A stretch of 64,000 nucleotides of DNA, from positions 23,302,769 through 23,366,768 of the forward strand of contig CM037836.1 in assembly GCA_021234535.1 (NCBI GenBank). Direction: 5' to 3'. Position numbers and translations under genes: made by a program. Source of the stretch: Stichopus chloronotus. Lineage: Eukaryota > Echinodermata > Holothuroidea > Aspidochirotida > Stichopodidae. Of the stretch, positions 37,896 through 48,949 are shown one piece after another (position 1 is the stretch's first letter; the number at the start of each line of letters is the position of its first letter). A model generated the notes under the pieces. It made no database searches. It was not told the DNA's origin and saw only the letters and a program-made list of their open reading frames with translations.

Positions 37896-40800
37896 CTGGG
37901 TGGAATGAGACAATAAAATCCAAGTTTGGCAAATTGTTCAAAGAAATGACATATTTTCAAACAAAGAATAAGTACAAAGAGAAATAAGCGACACAGCATA
38001 TTACACTTGACTTGATAGTGTGTTAAATTTTCACAACTTTTGTGTTGCAAACCAGTGTGAATCAAATACCAAATAAACCCACAAAAAACAAGATAAGGTA
38101 AGATGCAATGGAGTCTCAGGGTTGTACCTGTTTGATTCTCAGGGCCAGGTTATTTTAATGCATATTGATGGAGGGGTCTAATGAGAGAGATATCCCAAAA
38201 CTAAAAGTAGAATACTTTTTCATGAAACTAGCTTGAAGTTAGATCACACATATTGTCTTAAATTGCAAGTTACCTGCATACATGGATTAGACCATAACAT
38301 GCTGTTTAGCTGATCACACATGAACAAGCTACAGTACATTACTTCAAGTTGAATACACTGGAAACTGTGCTGGGTATTTTTGGATTAGTGCTAGGTAAAT
38401 GTGCCAGTGTCTATGGATGAAGGAAGCCGAAAAACATCGGTATCTGTCCTGTCGCACATCAAATTACTAAACAATGCAAATATTTGCACCGTGTAGTGAT
38501 TCGATTAAGGACAAGATGCAATTTCTGAATTACTGTTCAACGATTTAACATCACAGCAGTAAATGAATAAGTGTCATTATGTTAAATAATCAAGGTGGTG
38601 TTATAAAATGAATTTCACACAATGAAAATAATTGCATGGTGCAGTTATTCAATCTATGACATGCAAATAAGTCTGTCACGGAGTAGTTCGATTTTCGACG
38701 CAACGAACATTGATGTTTTTGAAGGGTTCCTGCTTATATCAGGGTTGGGGTAGTAACACCCAGCACTGTCCAATCACTTCAATCTGTATCACAGGAGGAG
38801 AAACATTTTTGGAAAAAGTAGCACAGTTTTACTTGCAGTTTTCCTCCAAAACTTAACAAATTTTCTTACTTCTGAGACTTAACGGATGCTTTATTGACAG
38901 ACAAATTTTGAGGCTGATTTGTCAATCCCTTTCTGGACAAGATTAAGGGAGTTTCAATCTTAAAGGAAGTGACTCATTGCCCCAGACAGTACCATTCTCC
39001 CATCCCATTCAACTTCTAGCCTTTCCCACAACCTGTCTAACACTAAAACTCCTCCATGTGCAAACACAAACTTAATTCTTAGCAGAGCATATCCTGGTGA
39101 GCCTACAAGAACCACTGTGTGATCAAAACACTCCGCCCCTGTGTATGCTGTGTAATACGAGCAACTCTGCATCTTTCACATTTGCTGTCAACCAAAGAGC
39201 AGAATCAATTGAGAATTTTGCTTACCCCTTGCCAAAAATGCAGCTTGGGGTGATGAGTGACTGCCTCTGAAACTTACCTTTCCCTTAGGACTCTTCTTAT
39301 TAGCAGGGTACATGAATATTCCCCCGTAGACTAACGTCCTGTGAACGTCTGCTACCATTGAGCCGATGTAACGTGCATTGTAGCCGGACTTTCCATCCTG
39401 AGGACAAGCAACGTTTACAAAAAAAACGATTTCAGATCCTTTCCAAACATGAGCTATTACAGAGATATGATGGTATAGTCATGAGAGGGACTGAGAGCAG
39501 GGATTTTTCTTGTGATGAATCTGGTAAACACTCTTATGATACAGTATGACCACTGAATGGATAAAGCTGTTATCTCAGAAGTTTAGTGCTCCACAACCGC
39601 TGTTTTTTTTTTCTTGTTCAATTTCTTCTTGTCTCAGCAATGAATCTAGCAAGTCGATTTCGCATCGCACAAACACTGACACCATACTGCCTGTACGTAA
39701 CAACAACCGCAGTACAGATGAGAGAGTCTATGCATGGAAGGTCATGCAGGAAAATCTGTAACCAAGAAGGTCCTCGGTAAATTGAAGTTGACATTTGTGA
39801 CATACAATGAGAATATTGCAGTATTGGCAGAGATTGTATGTTAAAGAAAGATATGGTAGTGAGGAGAAGATAGCATTTATGTATTCGACACTGTTTTTGA
39901 TTGTAGTGATTGGTGTTTTATGTGATGGCATATACAGCCCCCCCCCCCCCCCCCCCCGCTCCCTCCTCCCATAATACCAGAATCAATCAATTGCTCTGAC
40001 ACAGCACTCTGTAGTGGAACACAAGTAGATCACAGTTAAGAAGAGACAAAGATTATTACATTAAGATATGATTATTACATTAAGTTTTGCCTAAGAAGCA
40101 CTAGCCATGACATCATCGCTTATGAGTCTTGCATGTTCGATGATTGGCTCAAAAAGGCATGAACATTTATCTCTTAAGGAAAAAAAGCATTGAGCCTTAC
40201 TGAGTGTAACTGATTACATTGACATATATGAATTTTAATAGTGTACAATCTGTACACAGATTGTGAGTAGGAATCTAAGTGATAGTTCACAGATGTTGGT
40301 ATTATGCATACAGTCAGAGCTGGCGCATAAGTAAGTTATGTCCGTTGTTGTGTGGGGTACAAAAATAATGGAATCTTACATTGACTTTAGCCTACCTCTG
40401 TGCCACACAAAATAATATGACTTTGGTATAGTGGTTTTGTCTTTCCAAGTATTTTGTCAAAAACTGTACATTAAGATTTCATCAAAACCACAAAATGATA
40501 TTAATGATATGAACAATTTCAATGGTGAGGTTGTTTTACGTGGTAGGGAAGCATGAAAACTGCACAGAAAATTCCGGGAAACATTTTCAATTCACAAAGT
40601 TTCCCTGTTCAAACATGGAGACTTTGGCATGACTTTACCTCTGGAAATTTCTTGTTTTGTATATACTCTTTAACATCATCATACCAGTGGGCTGCGTAAC
40701 CTTCGTTGACGCTGTAAATCTTGCCCTTGGGTTTTATCTTGATGTTGTGGTGTGTCAGCACAAATTCACCAATGGACTGTTGTGAACAGAAAAGAGGAGA

Positions 40801-43800
40801 AAAAAAACATGACAGGTGAAAAAGAAACAAAATTGTTTTCACTGGTTACAACACTCTGGCTGCAGTCAGTGAATAACTTAGCTTAGCATTTTTCATTTCG
40901 AACTGTGGAAATATGCCACATCTCCTCTATGAAGATCAGATTTCAGAGGTGACAGTATCTCAAAAAAATCTGCACATAGGAAAGAAAGGATACTAATAAA
41001 TGAATTATGCAGATGTTGACAAATGTCAGCTAAATGCAGTTGACTACTGCAAGACCACTGAACAAGTGCTCCTATGATAATTAATGAGATAAGTACAAAC
41101 TTTTTGGACACTAATTTTGCTGAGTGAACACCCCCAACACACAAAAAGAAAACCATATTCCAATAGGAATCCCCAAAATAACTGACAGTTTGAAGGACTC
41201 TCAAGTAAGGAAAAATTGATTTACGTATGCTACTGAAAAACATTGGACAAACAACCACATAAACAGCTGATCAATGCCACACACACGCAACAAACTACTT
41301 TTGAAGAGAAGGTATCCCAATGCCAAGACTGAAGAAAAAAATTGCTTTTCGTATCAATACAAATACTTGTTCTTTTATGTCACAAATTTGGATGACTAGC
41401 TCTTACATGCAATATACAGCACAGTATCTTATTTCGTCATATGTTGCTTCTGTTTTTATGGTCACACAATATCCAGAGGCAAAATTACATTACCATAACT
41501 GAACTTGTTTCTCTGGGTATAGAATGAAGCCAGATGCATAACATTACACTTAGTCCATCGTTAAGGAAAGAGCCCCAGCTGGGGCATTGTCTACTTTAAA
41601 GGATGTTAATGGCAATCTTAAAGGCCTCAAAATAAAAATTCAAAGTTTTATCTGCCAAAGAATCTCCCTGACTAAAGTTGTATCTACAAAAGTTCTGTTG
41701 GGAATTAACAGACATCTTACTGCAAACTTTGACATGGTACAACTACTACTCACAGGATCAAGCTGAAAGCCACTAACTCCATTTCCAATTGACATTACAA
41801 CCATGGTAGCACTTCCATAGAGGGCATACCCAGCAGCCACCATTTTACGACCTGGTTGAAGAGCATCAGCAATGGACGTAGGGCCAGAACTTTCCTGGAT
41901 GGATTGGAAGATAATACAGTGTCTTAAAGTAAAAAACTGATTACCACAAAATTAAACTTAACTGTCATATCTGAGGAATTAAAATGTCTCTTGCATTAAA
42001 TCATGCATGCCCTACTGTGAACTAAGTGAATGTTGATGTTGAAAAGGGCTGGTTCTGTGACAGGGTCAAGTTACTTGGCGGGAATATTACTTCCAGACAT
42101 GTGTTTCAGGTTCCGGAGAACTAATGAACACTGAGCAGTAAAACCAGAAAGACATTGAATATACTGTAAGGTAAGTCAATTTGCCTAACCTGAAAGCAAC
42201 CTGTGCTATTACTTCTGAAAAAAAGAAAGAAAAAAAAACGTACAGTGGTCTATTTCTCCAATTGTAGCCTAGTTTTCAAACAAAATTCATTTGCATAGGA
42301 CTTTTGTTGCAGTAGTATTTACACTGAAGTGCCACATACAGTATTTACCACAGTGCCCAGTTCCATTGATTTTTTAGCCAAAAAACTAAATCACTCCTTT
42401 CCACCTTGAGCAACACTCTAATTAATGAAATTTCTCTCAAAAGAAATGTGGCACAGATGTTTTTTATCTCGATTGGTATCAAATGGAAGATCATTGACAG
42501 ATTACGGATATTCTGTTCCATCAAACAGCACATCCTGGTTTAAAGGGGAAATGCAGTCACGTCAAAGTGACTGAATTAGTATACTCCCCTCATGCTAAAT
42601 CATGAATGACTTTTTTTTTCCCATTTTAATTGTATATGTGATATAATTTTTGTCGTTGAATTGCATAATTTTGCAGCATCACTTAACAATATTCAGCAAA
42701 CATGGTGAAAATCTTTTAAAGAGAAATGAGAATAGTAATTGCAAGATTTTGATGATTTTCAAAATGAAGTAGGGGCAACTGCTTTTTCCCTCTAAACAAT
42801 GACAAAAGTGCTGCATTCAAGCTTCCTTGTTTACCCTTTACATCATCATCGAGTCTAGCTCACCTTTTTCCAGATCCCAAAGATGGTTCCAATGGACACC
42901 AGACAATCAATATTTGACGATCCATCCAAAGGGTCAAACGCTACGATGTATTTTCCCTGCCTGTCGGTCTCTACCTCGATGAGATTTTCGTTCTCCTCGC
43001 TGACCAAACCACAAGTTGAAAATGATGACATCAGCTGATTGATCATGAGGTCATTCGAGAGGACATCAAGCTTCTTCTGCTCGTCGCCAGAGACGTTTGT
43101 TTCACCCGCGATGCCATACCTTCAGAAAGGATGGGAACATACCATTACTGAACCACATGTACATAACGTTTTCTTAATACAGTATCTTGATGTGACTGTA
43201 CAGTGGCAAATACTGACAAAGCATGTCTCTTTGATAATTTAGCCAAAGTGAAAATGCTTGTGCATTAGAAAGTTCTGAACAGCTGTTATCAAGTTTACAA
43301 CACACTGATGCACATTTGCGTTTTGTAATATGTATTTAAAGGCTGTAATGCATCACCCCAGACAGTTCCAATTCTCCCACCCACCTACCTCTAGTCCCTC
43401 CCTCAACCTGTCTTACATTCCTCCACATGTGTAATCAAAACAATGGACCACTGTGTACGCTGTGTAATACGAGCTGCTCTGCATCTTTCGAATTTGCTGG
43501 CAATCTAAGAGTACTGTAACTTAGAACCAGTTGAGAATTTTCCTTTCAGGGAGGTAAAAATATAGCTTAGGGTGATGCAATACAGCCTTTAAACTTCCAC
43601 AGTAGCATGGAAACATTTAAAATGGGTGGCGGAGGACTGACAAGGCATAACTTTTTACAGGCAGACACCAACTCATCTCTCCAGTACAGCAGTGTCATGG
43701 TCGAAGTTCTGGTGGCCCTTTAGGCCAAGTCAAAAAAAAAAAGTTTCTCATCCCCACCCGCATTTTCCCTCCATCACATTTTTTTTCTCTTACGACAACA

Positions 43801-44917
43801 GCAGGACTTTTAACAGAAAATGTCTTTTCCCATCAGCGGAAATCATCTCTCCAAGTCTTTAGCAATGTCTTTGCAACATAGTACTAATTAATACAGTGAT
43901 GAGTCACGTAAAAAAATTAGACAGTTTGCTGCTCTGCCAACCAGCCTTTCGGGTTCCTACATGTGAAGAGAAAAGGCCTGCACACCCAAATTTTTGGAAA
44001 AGCTAAGACAAGAGACTTGTTTTTTTTACTTGTCATTATCAATTTTATATACAGTACTGTACATCACATTAATTGTGGATAGTTTGACAAAATATGAAAA
44101 CGTTGAAAGCAATTGAAACGTAAATCTGGAATGGATTCATGGATACAACTAGATTGCATCTAGACTTATGTTTTCTGAAAGATATTCAAATCAAAGTTGA
44201 CTCAAACCCCAGTCTGGAGTGGAGTCACAGTTACAGTACAAGCGTCCTTTCAGTTGGTAGCTACTGCATAATTGTACCTTCATGTGCAGTCTCTCAGTGG
44301 GGAAGGTTTAGCTTATCTTCATGCTATGCCAGTGATAGGCTAGCTCACTGCTCCTTCAAATGTCTCACTCTCAGTGGTAAAGATTTGGGTGGGGTATTCT
44401 GTAGAGCTGTATCTAATTGTTTTGAAGAAGAAATCTGGTAAGTAGGAACAAAACTAAGGTTACTTAAACTGTGTTATGCATATTTAGTTGACTAAAGACT
44501 ATAGGTCTATCAGTATCAGCCAACAGTGTACGAAAACTACGATACGGCTATGGAAACTAGCAGCATGCAGAAACAAACGCTAGGCCACTGGATAGGCTAC
44601 TGCATCATACAGACTAAGAGTAACCGTAGGCTAGGTCTCTGTAGACTAAACACTGCACGTAATAAGACGTGCCTGGATCAAGACTTATAACATTTCAAAA
44701 CGTAACTTTCAAAACGCCATGTTTATGATGTTATTGAGCTCGGAACTCACAGTTTCGATATACCGGCTTTCCTTACTGCTGAAGAGATAGCCTTCACTGA
44801 TGTCAAGATGGCATCAAGAAGCTGGGTCAGTTCTCCTGAAGCACCTGGATATTTCTTCTGCTCTCGCAAAACGAACCTATTCAAGGTCATAAAATTAGTG
44901 TCCAGTGTACCTGACAT
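37707..44917 (-). CDS. FBP1: Fructose-1,6-bisphosphatase (complete)
   Basis: FBPase hydrolyses fructose-1,6-bisphosphate to fructose-6-phosphate, the committed step of cytosolic gluconeogenesis. Six exons join in phase: 44917-44751, 43119-42864, 41894-41754, 40776-40639, 39397-39278 and 37895-37707. They give 336 residues, the normal size (human about 338). Numbering matches the human enzyme: metal ligands E97, E98, D118, D121 in [10 protein letters not shown]243 in YNARYIGS; K274 and E280 in the active-site signature [12 protein letters not shown], which spans the exon 5/6 junction. The allosteric AMP site is largely kept (S27, G28, E29, L30, T31, K112, Y113; R140 is Lys), so AMP inhibition is expected. 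Residue 69 is Glu, as in vertebrate muscle FBP2, where it raises calcium sensitivity; liver FBP1 has Gln. The invertebrate gene probably predates the FBP1/FBP2 split, so the symbol is by family. A second Met (M10) is an alternative start. It converges with the GOLM-like gene and is divergent from SNX. Confidence 0.96.
38450..38740. repeat. Degenerate minisatellite related to 30006-30090
   Basis: Variants of TGCAAATAATTGCACGGTG followed by AGTTATTCAAT and CGAC occur about three times. A related single unit with a CTACACGACG / CGTCGTGTAG hairpin lies at 30002-30050. Both are followed by a similar TTGATG(T/C)TTTTGA.GGGTTC stretch. Confidence 0.5.
38960..39270. mobile_element. Diverged copy D of the TTAA MITE family
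   Basis: It starts TTAAAGGAAGTGACTCATTG and ends TGATGAGTGACTGCCTC, still an inverted repeat, and shares CCCCAGACAGT and CTGTGTAATACGAGC with the other copies. It is about 55 bp longer and clearly older or a separate subfamily. It abuts the donor site of FBP exon 5. Confidence 0.7.
39278..39397 (-). CDS. FBP1: FBP exon 5
   Basis: Acceptor GTCCTCAG|GATGG and donor GGAAAG|GTAAGT bound 40 codons, phase 0. It encodes [20 protein letters not shown] with R243 and ends at K274. A diverged TTAA MITE copy lies within about 10 bases downstream of the donor. Confidence 0.96.
39938..39957. repeat. C20 homopolymer
   Basis: Twenty consecutive C residues in FBP intron 4, the longest homopolymer noticed. 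Confidence 0.9.
40639..40776 (-). CDS. FBP1: FBP exon 4
   Basis: Acceptor CACAACAG|TCCATTGG and donor CCAGAG|GTAAAG bound 46 codons, phase 0. It encodes [20 protein letters not shown] and then YSVNEGYA, the conserved middle of FBPase. Confidence 0.95.
41754..41894 (-). CDS. FBP1: FBP exon 3
   Basis: Acceptor CATCCAG|GAAAGT and donor GATCCT|GTGAGT bound 47 codons, phase 0 at both ends. It encodes [20 protein letters not shown] and ends GFQLDP. Confidence 0.95.
42864..43119 (-). CDS. FBP1: FBP exon 2 (metal-binding motif)
   Basis: Acceptor CTGAAG|GTATGG and donor AAAAAG|GTGAGC. It encodes [18 protein letters not shown] through [18 protein letters not shown] and GIWKK. It carries E97/E98 and D118/D121, the Mg2+ ligands. 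Confidence 0.96.
43336..43592. mobile_element. TTAA-flanked MITE, copy C
   Basis: 257 bp, in FBP intron 1. It is nearly identical to copy A over its whole length, including the internal AACAATGGA and GAGCTGCTCTGCATC stretches. TTAA lies at both ends. Confidence 0.87.
44751..44917 (-). CDS. FBP1: FBP exon 1
   Basis: ATG at 44917 in context GCAAAATG. It encodes [20 protein letters not shown] and then the AMP-site stretch [10 protein letters not shown]. The donor is AAACT|GTGAGT, phase 2, 167 nt. Confidence 0.93.
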
Positions 44918-46830
44918 TTTGCGATACTGAAAGACTCACTAAATGACGACTTTGTAACTTTTCAAGCTGGGCTCTCTTGTACTAAAGTACACCGTCTAAT
45001 TCTAAAGAAAGACTTGGCTGATTGTGCGAATTCTGCAGTGTCAGTTCCGAAATGTACAGTACAAATACAGTACGTTAAGGTGCTTACGTGACTACTGAAG
45101 TCATACCCACGTAGTTTATTGCATTCGATTGCCACATATACAAGTAAGAGCATAATAATACAACTACTCTGCGGAAATTGCCCTGACCTATTACGTATAA
45201 TTACGAAGGAAACACACCTCCAAGAAACGACCAATCACAATCGTTTAATTAGACGCACCTCTTTTCTAGTTTTATACCGGCGGTATATAGTTGATCGCAA
45301 GCATTCGTATATATACTGGAGAGTACATTCAGTGTATGCTAGTTTAGTGTCGGAATTGCACCTGATATAGTCCCATATTGTCTCCAAAACTTAAACTAAT
45401 CATGATTTTACTTTATTTGTAAATTGATCTTGTCCCATATCTTGCCGGTTTGTATGTACTAGATTGTTCCATTATACAATAGGTGTATAGAGTGCATTTC
45501 TGTATGTTGTGTATAGGCATAAAGTGTGTATAGTACACGTAGAGGACGTAAGTCGGTTGCATCGAAACCCCGTCCTGCTTAAAGGTAAATTTTAATGTTT
45601 AAGTAATTTTGGAAAAAAAAATAGATTGTTTTAAGAGGTAAGAGTGTTATAATTGTTATTAAAAAGAGATCTGTTCTAGACCCAAGCTTTTCATTGACAT
45701 ACTTGGGCTTTACATCGAATTCAGTTAAGGTATCGTGATGGTCCTCTGAAAGGACTTACGCTACTTTTTACAAGAAACCCATCTCCAAGAGGGACACGCA
45801 CTTTGCAGAAACACTGCTATCTCAGAGCTGTTAATATGGGGTCAAATCCGGCTGGTTTGTCTGATTGGCCTGTATGGATTCATTGCAACAGAACTTTCGA
45901 CAGAGAACACCACTGCAGTCAATTCTCTAGAACTTCTTTTTTAAACACTCACATTGTCAAATATCTGTACTGGAAGATCATGGGAAAGCAATAGATAGAC
46001 CCTGCATTCTTCAAATGCTTGAATATTTTTCACATTTGCAAGTAACAAATGTAAGCTACTCATGATTCAAAGAAGAGCCTTGTTCGGTCACTTTTCAGAC
46101 AGAAAGGGTTCAGTTGGTTACCTGAAACTGTCTTACAAGATGTTTTTACCCATGAGAGTCACCAGATCTTGCAAACTGTGTTCACAGACAATATTGGCAG
46201 CTGAAATCATCATTAAGTCTCCAGAATGAACCCTTAACCAGAGGCCGACAGGACACGTTAATAGTGCCCATGAAGTACAATCTTGCTTCGAGATGCCACT
46301 CAAGAAATGGACATTTTATGCCACGTGAACTGGATGTTACATGTGTTTTCTCTGTGTTCCACGAAGTTTCTTGTGCTGCGTGCCGTTCTTACTCACACAC
46401 AATGCACATATATTGACTCTGCAATTTACATGGTAAAATAGCAATATATCAAGTTGTTTATTTTTGGAGTTTTGTACTTTGTTATTCTCTAGACAAATCT
46501 TATCGCAAGTTGCGAAATTGGAAAATACTTGCTTAATTTGAGATCTATGTATGTCTGGGACAGACATTCTCATTGCATTCATACAGTATAGGTGAGTTTT
46601 GGAACACACTTTGATACACTTTCCATACGCCACATACCGGTAAGTGTCTACAAATGTAATTAGATTATTGGAAGTTTTTAACATACTAGTATGTTTTTTT
46701 TTTTCTGTGAATTTTAGTTTGTTCAAATGATGAAGTATGTGGTCTAAATTTGCACTTAACATTTCGTTTGCCCTCTGTGATGGCACAGTCATATAGGTAA
46801 TGTTTGAAACTCCTGAAATAAATATAATCT

Positions 46831-47218
46831 ATATTAAACTGGCATCTTCTTTTAAATAAAGGCAAACTGAGCGGAATAGCGCAAGCCTTCTCTTTTAATT
46901 GTCGTCGTGAACATGGATCTAGACTGATCAATCTTGAGTGATAAAACATATAACAGCAGTAAATGTAAGTTGCCATGTATGTAGCCTATAGATTTTTAAT
47001 ACCTCGATTTGCTGTTCTGTTAAAGTCCGAATAGTGCTCTGTACAACATACAAGCATGCTGCGTGCATGGCATACGGTGCCCTCAACACCGGATCGGCCT
47101 GGCATGGTAGATTAACACAAAATACCAGGGACCATATCAACAGAACCTTTTTTTAGGTCTATACTTCCTACCAGATCAGTGGTTTTGTGGAACACATTTC
47201 CAAAACAACTTTTCCAGT
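46831..47218. repeat. Local duplication, copy 1 (no insertions)
   Basis: Shares AAACTGGCATCTTCTTTT, ATTTGCTGTTCTGTTAAAGT and CTTTTCCAG landmarks, in the same order, with 47338-48298. It lacks both elements found in that copy. Divergence is considerable, so the duplication or repeat family is old. Confidence 0.65.
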
Positions 47219-47390
47219 TTCATCCAGTGTTTAGGCATGGTAGGATCAGAGTGCAACCCAAGTGCAAATACGTCAGGATCAAGTCATTGGTCAGATGATC
47301 TCCTGATAACAGCCGTAAGTGGATCTGATCAGGATCTAATGTAAACTGACATCTTCTTTTGATTAAACTAAGACATAGAATAACGCAAAA

Positions 47391-47797
47391 GGCTTGGTCT
47401 CACGTACCCCGCGACAGGCACTGAAACCCCGTGTTTACAAAAGGACAAAACCGCAGGTTAACACCGTGTTTTCCAGCGTGTGTTCTCACGTACCCCGAGT
47501 AAAATTGAATTGGTTGTGCTACCATAGTACGAGGTCAAATATTTCGCTCGAAGTGCGGTACCGCTAGCCTCTTGTTGTGATGTGCACCCCCTGAACCGGA
47601 AGTACGGGTCATCTGTGTCGTAAAACACGTATTATCTTGATTTATTACCATAAACACGGTGTTTAAAACCGCAGAACCCTGCGTTTGGAGGTGGATCGAA
47701 ATTTAAACACCGACCCCAAGTAAAACCGCGTTCTCACGTTACTCGAGCGCGAGGTAACACGGTGTTACCCTGAGCGCGGGGTACGTAAGACCAGGCT
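47391..47797. mobile_element. 407-bp inverted-repeat element inside a duplicated segment
   Basis: Its ends are GGCTTGGTCTCACGTACCCC and, inverted, AGCCTGGTCTTACGTACCCC, 20 of 23 positions matching over the full arm. The body is GC-rich with further CACCGTGTT / AACACGGTG inverted motifs. The neighbouring duplicate (46831-47218) lacks it, so that copy shows the empty site. The target duplication is unclear. Confidence 0.75.
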
Positions 47798-47836
47798 TAA
47801 ACCCTCTCTTTTAAATGCCTTCATAAACAGTGCATA

Positions 47837-47935
47837 CACAGAAATATAAAAAGTGACTCACTCTGTATAATGTGAGTCACTATGGGGAAGAATTGACTCA
47901 GTTTTAGGACAGTGACTCACTTTTTATTTTCTGTG
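47837..47935. mobile_element. 99-bp TA-flanked MITE
   Basis: CACAGAAATATAAAAAGTGA at the left pairs with the inverse of TCACTTTTTATTTTCTGTG at the right, and TA flanks both ends. This is the layout of stowaway-like (Tc1/mariner) MITEs. It is absent from the paralogous segment at 46831-47218. Confidence 0.75.
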
Positions 47936-48602
47936 TATCGATCCTGATTAATCTTGGGTGGTAAAAAATAATACCAATAAATGTGGTAAACCATGAAGCC
48001 TAGATAGATTGATTTGCTGTTCTGTTAAAGTATGAATACGGTTATGACTTAGTGGGCTGTACAGCGTCACTATATCGATTCTGCACTCGACAATAAGTGT
48101 GTATATACGCGCTCAACAATAAGCTAGCTGATTCAGTCTTTCTGTTTACTTTAGTGGAACAATCATGGCACGGGGCAGATCCTAGGGGAAGGGGAAGAGG
48201 GGGTTTTCCCTTCTCAGCCGCATCAGTGATAAAAAATACCCGAAACTTTAATTGGCACACTGTCATTGTAGAACAATATTCAAGGCAGCTTTTCCAGACG
48301 TGACCTTTTCTGTCCTGACAACACAAATGCCACTGCATAGTTTTTATCCTTCTCCAGTTATAGTGCCCACCATAGTGGGTAACATTTTAATTTTGTAGTT
48401 TAACATTTCAATTTTTGTGTGCAACTTATATTCTTGCTTTTTGTTTTATGAGTGCCAGTGTGTGTGCACTGCATTTGTCGAGACTCGATTGATAAGAATG
48501 AAAAAGAAAGATTTGAAAGATCTTAATCTTCTCCTAAGGATTTTTTTTATGAGGGGGAGGGCATATGCATATATAAAATGATACCGGCTGGTATATCCCT
48601 AC

Positions 48603-48668
48603 AGATCAGTTTCAGCAAGGAGGTTCTACAAGGAACTTGTAGAACCTCCTTGGTTTCAGTACTGATCT
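48603..48668. repeat. Hairpin, 17-bp perfect arms with paired flanks
   Basis: CAAGGAGGTTCTACAAG (48616-48632) pairs with 48636-48652 across a GAA loop. AGATCAGT and ACTGATCT extend the stem outward. The loop is too short for a typical microRNA precursor, so a foldback repeat is more likely. Confidence 0.75.
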
Positions 48669-48717
48669 ACTTCATCACATGAACATTTACCCCTCATAGT
48701 ATAATTCACATCATTTA

Positions 48718-48949
48718 GGCACACAGGAAAGCAACATTCGAAATGATCAGCTATTTCAACCAACTGATTTGATTGACCTTTCGTCGGCTGGCAAGTCACA
48801 CACTGACTTCATTACAGAAGCACAGAAGGACATGTTAAAGAAAAAAGAAGCATCTGGCACTATGACAATTTCCGTAAAATTGACACTTTGGAGATTAAAT
48901 GAACTGGTCAAAAGGATAAAAAATCTAAAAATTGCCATTCTGTCCGAGG
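48718..48949 (+). pseudogene. Possible orphan exon of unknown protein
   Basis: An open stretch of about 77 codons runs from acceptor TCATTTAG|GCACAC to a possible donor TCCGAG|GTAGGA. It reads FQPTDLIDLSSAGKSHTDFI, then TEAQKDMLKKKEASGTMTI and LTLWRLNELVKRI, which looks protein-like. No partner exon or start was found, and SNX begins its own ATG 475 bases later. It may be a chance frame, a repeat fragment, or an exon of an unrecognised gene. Confidence 0.25.

Larger units (their letters stand above)
47338..48298. repeat. Local duplication, copy 2 (carries two insertions)
   Basis: About 455 bp of sequence paralogous to 46831-47218, expanded to 961 bp by the elements at 47391-47797 and 47837-47935. 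The order of insertion relative to duplication follows from the two empty sites in copy 1. Confidence 0.65.

Noticed and set aside
38960..39172. 70-codon minus-strand frame beside FBP exon 5
   Set aside because: It lies entirely inside diverged TTAA MITE copy D and is a by-product of that repeat.
42541..42840. Possible inverted-repeat element (AAAGGGGAAATGCAG ... CCCTTTA) in FBP intron 2
   Set aside because: The ends match for only a few bases and no target duplication is visible. Not strong enough to list as an element.
46337..46792. 151-codon open frame on the minus strand
   Set aside because: No start context, splice partner or recognisable domain. In about 64 kb of AT-rich DNA one frame of this length is expected by chance, and it overlaps the edge of no known exon.
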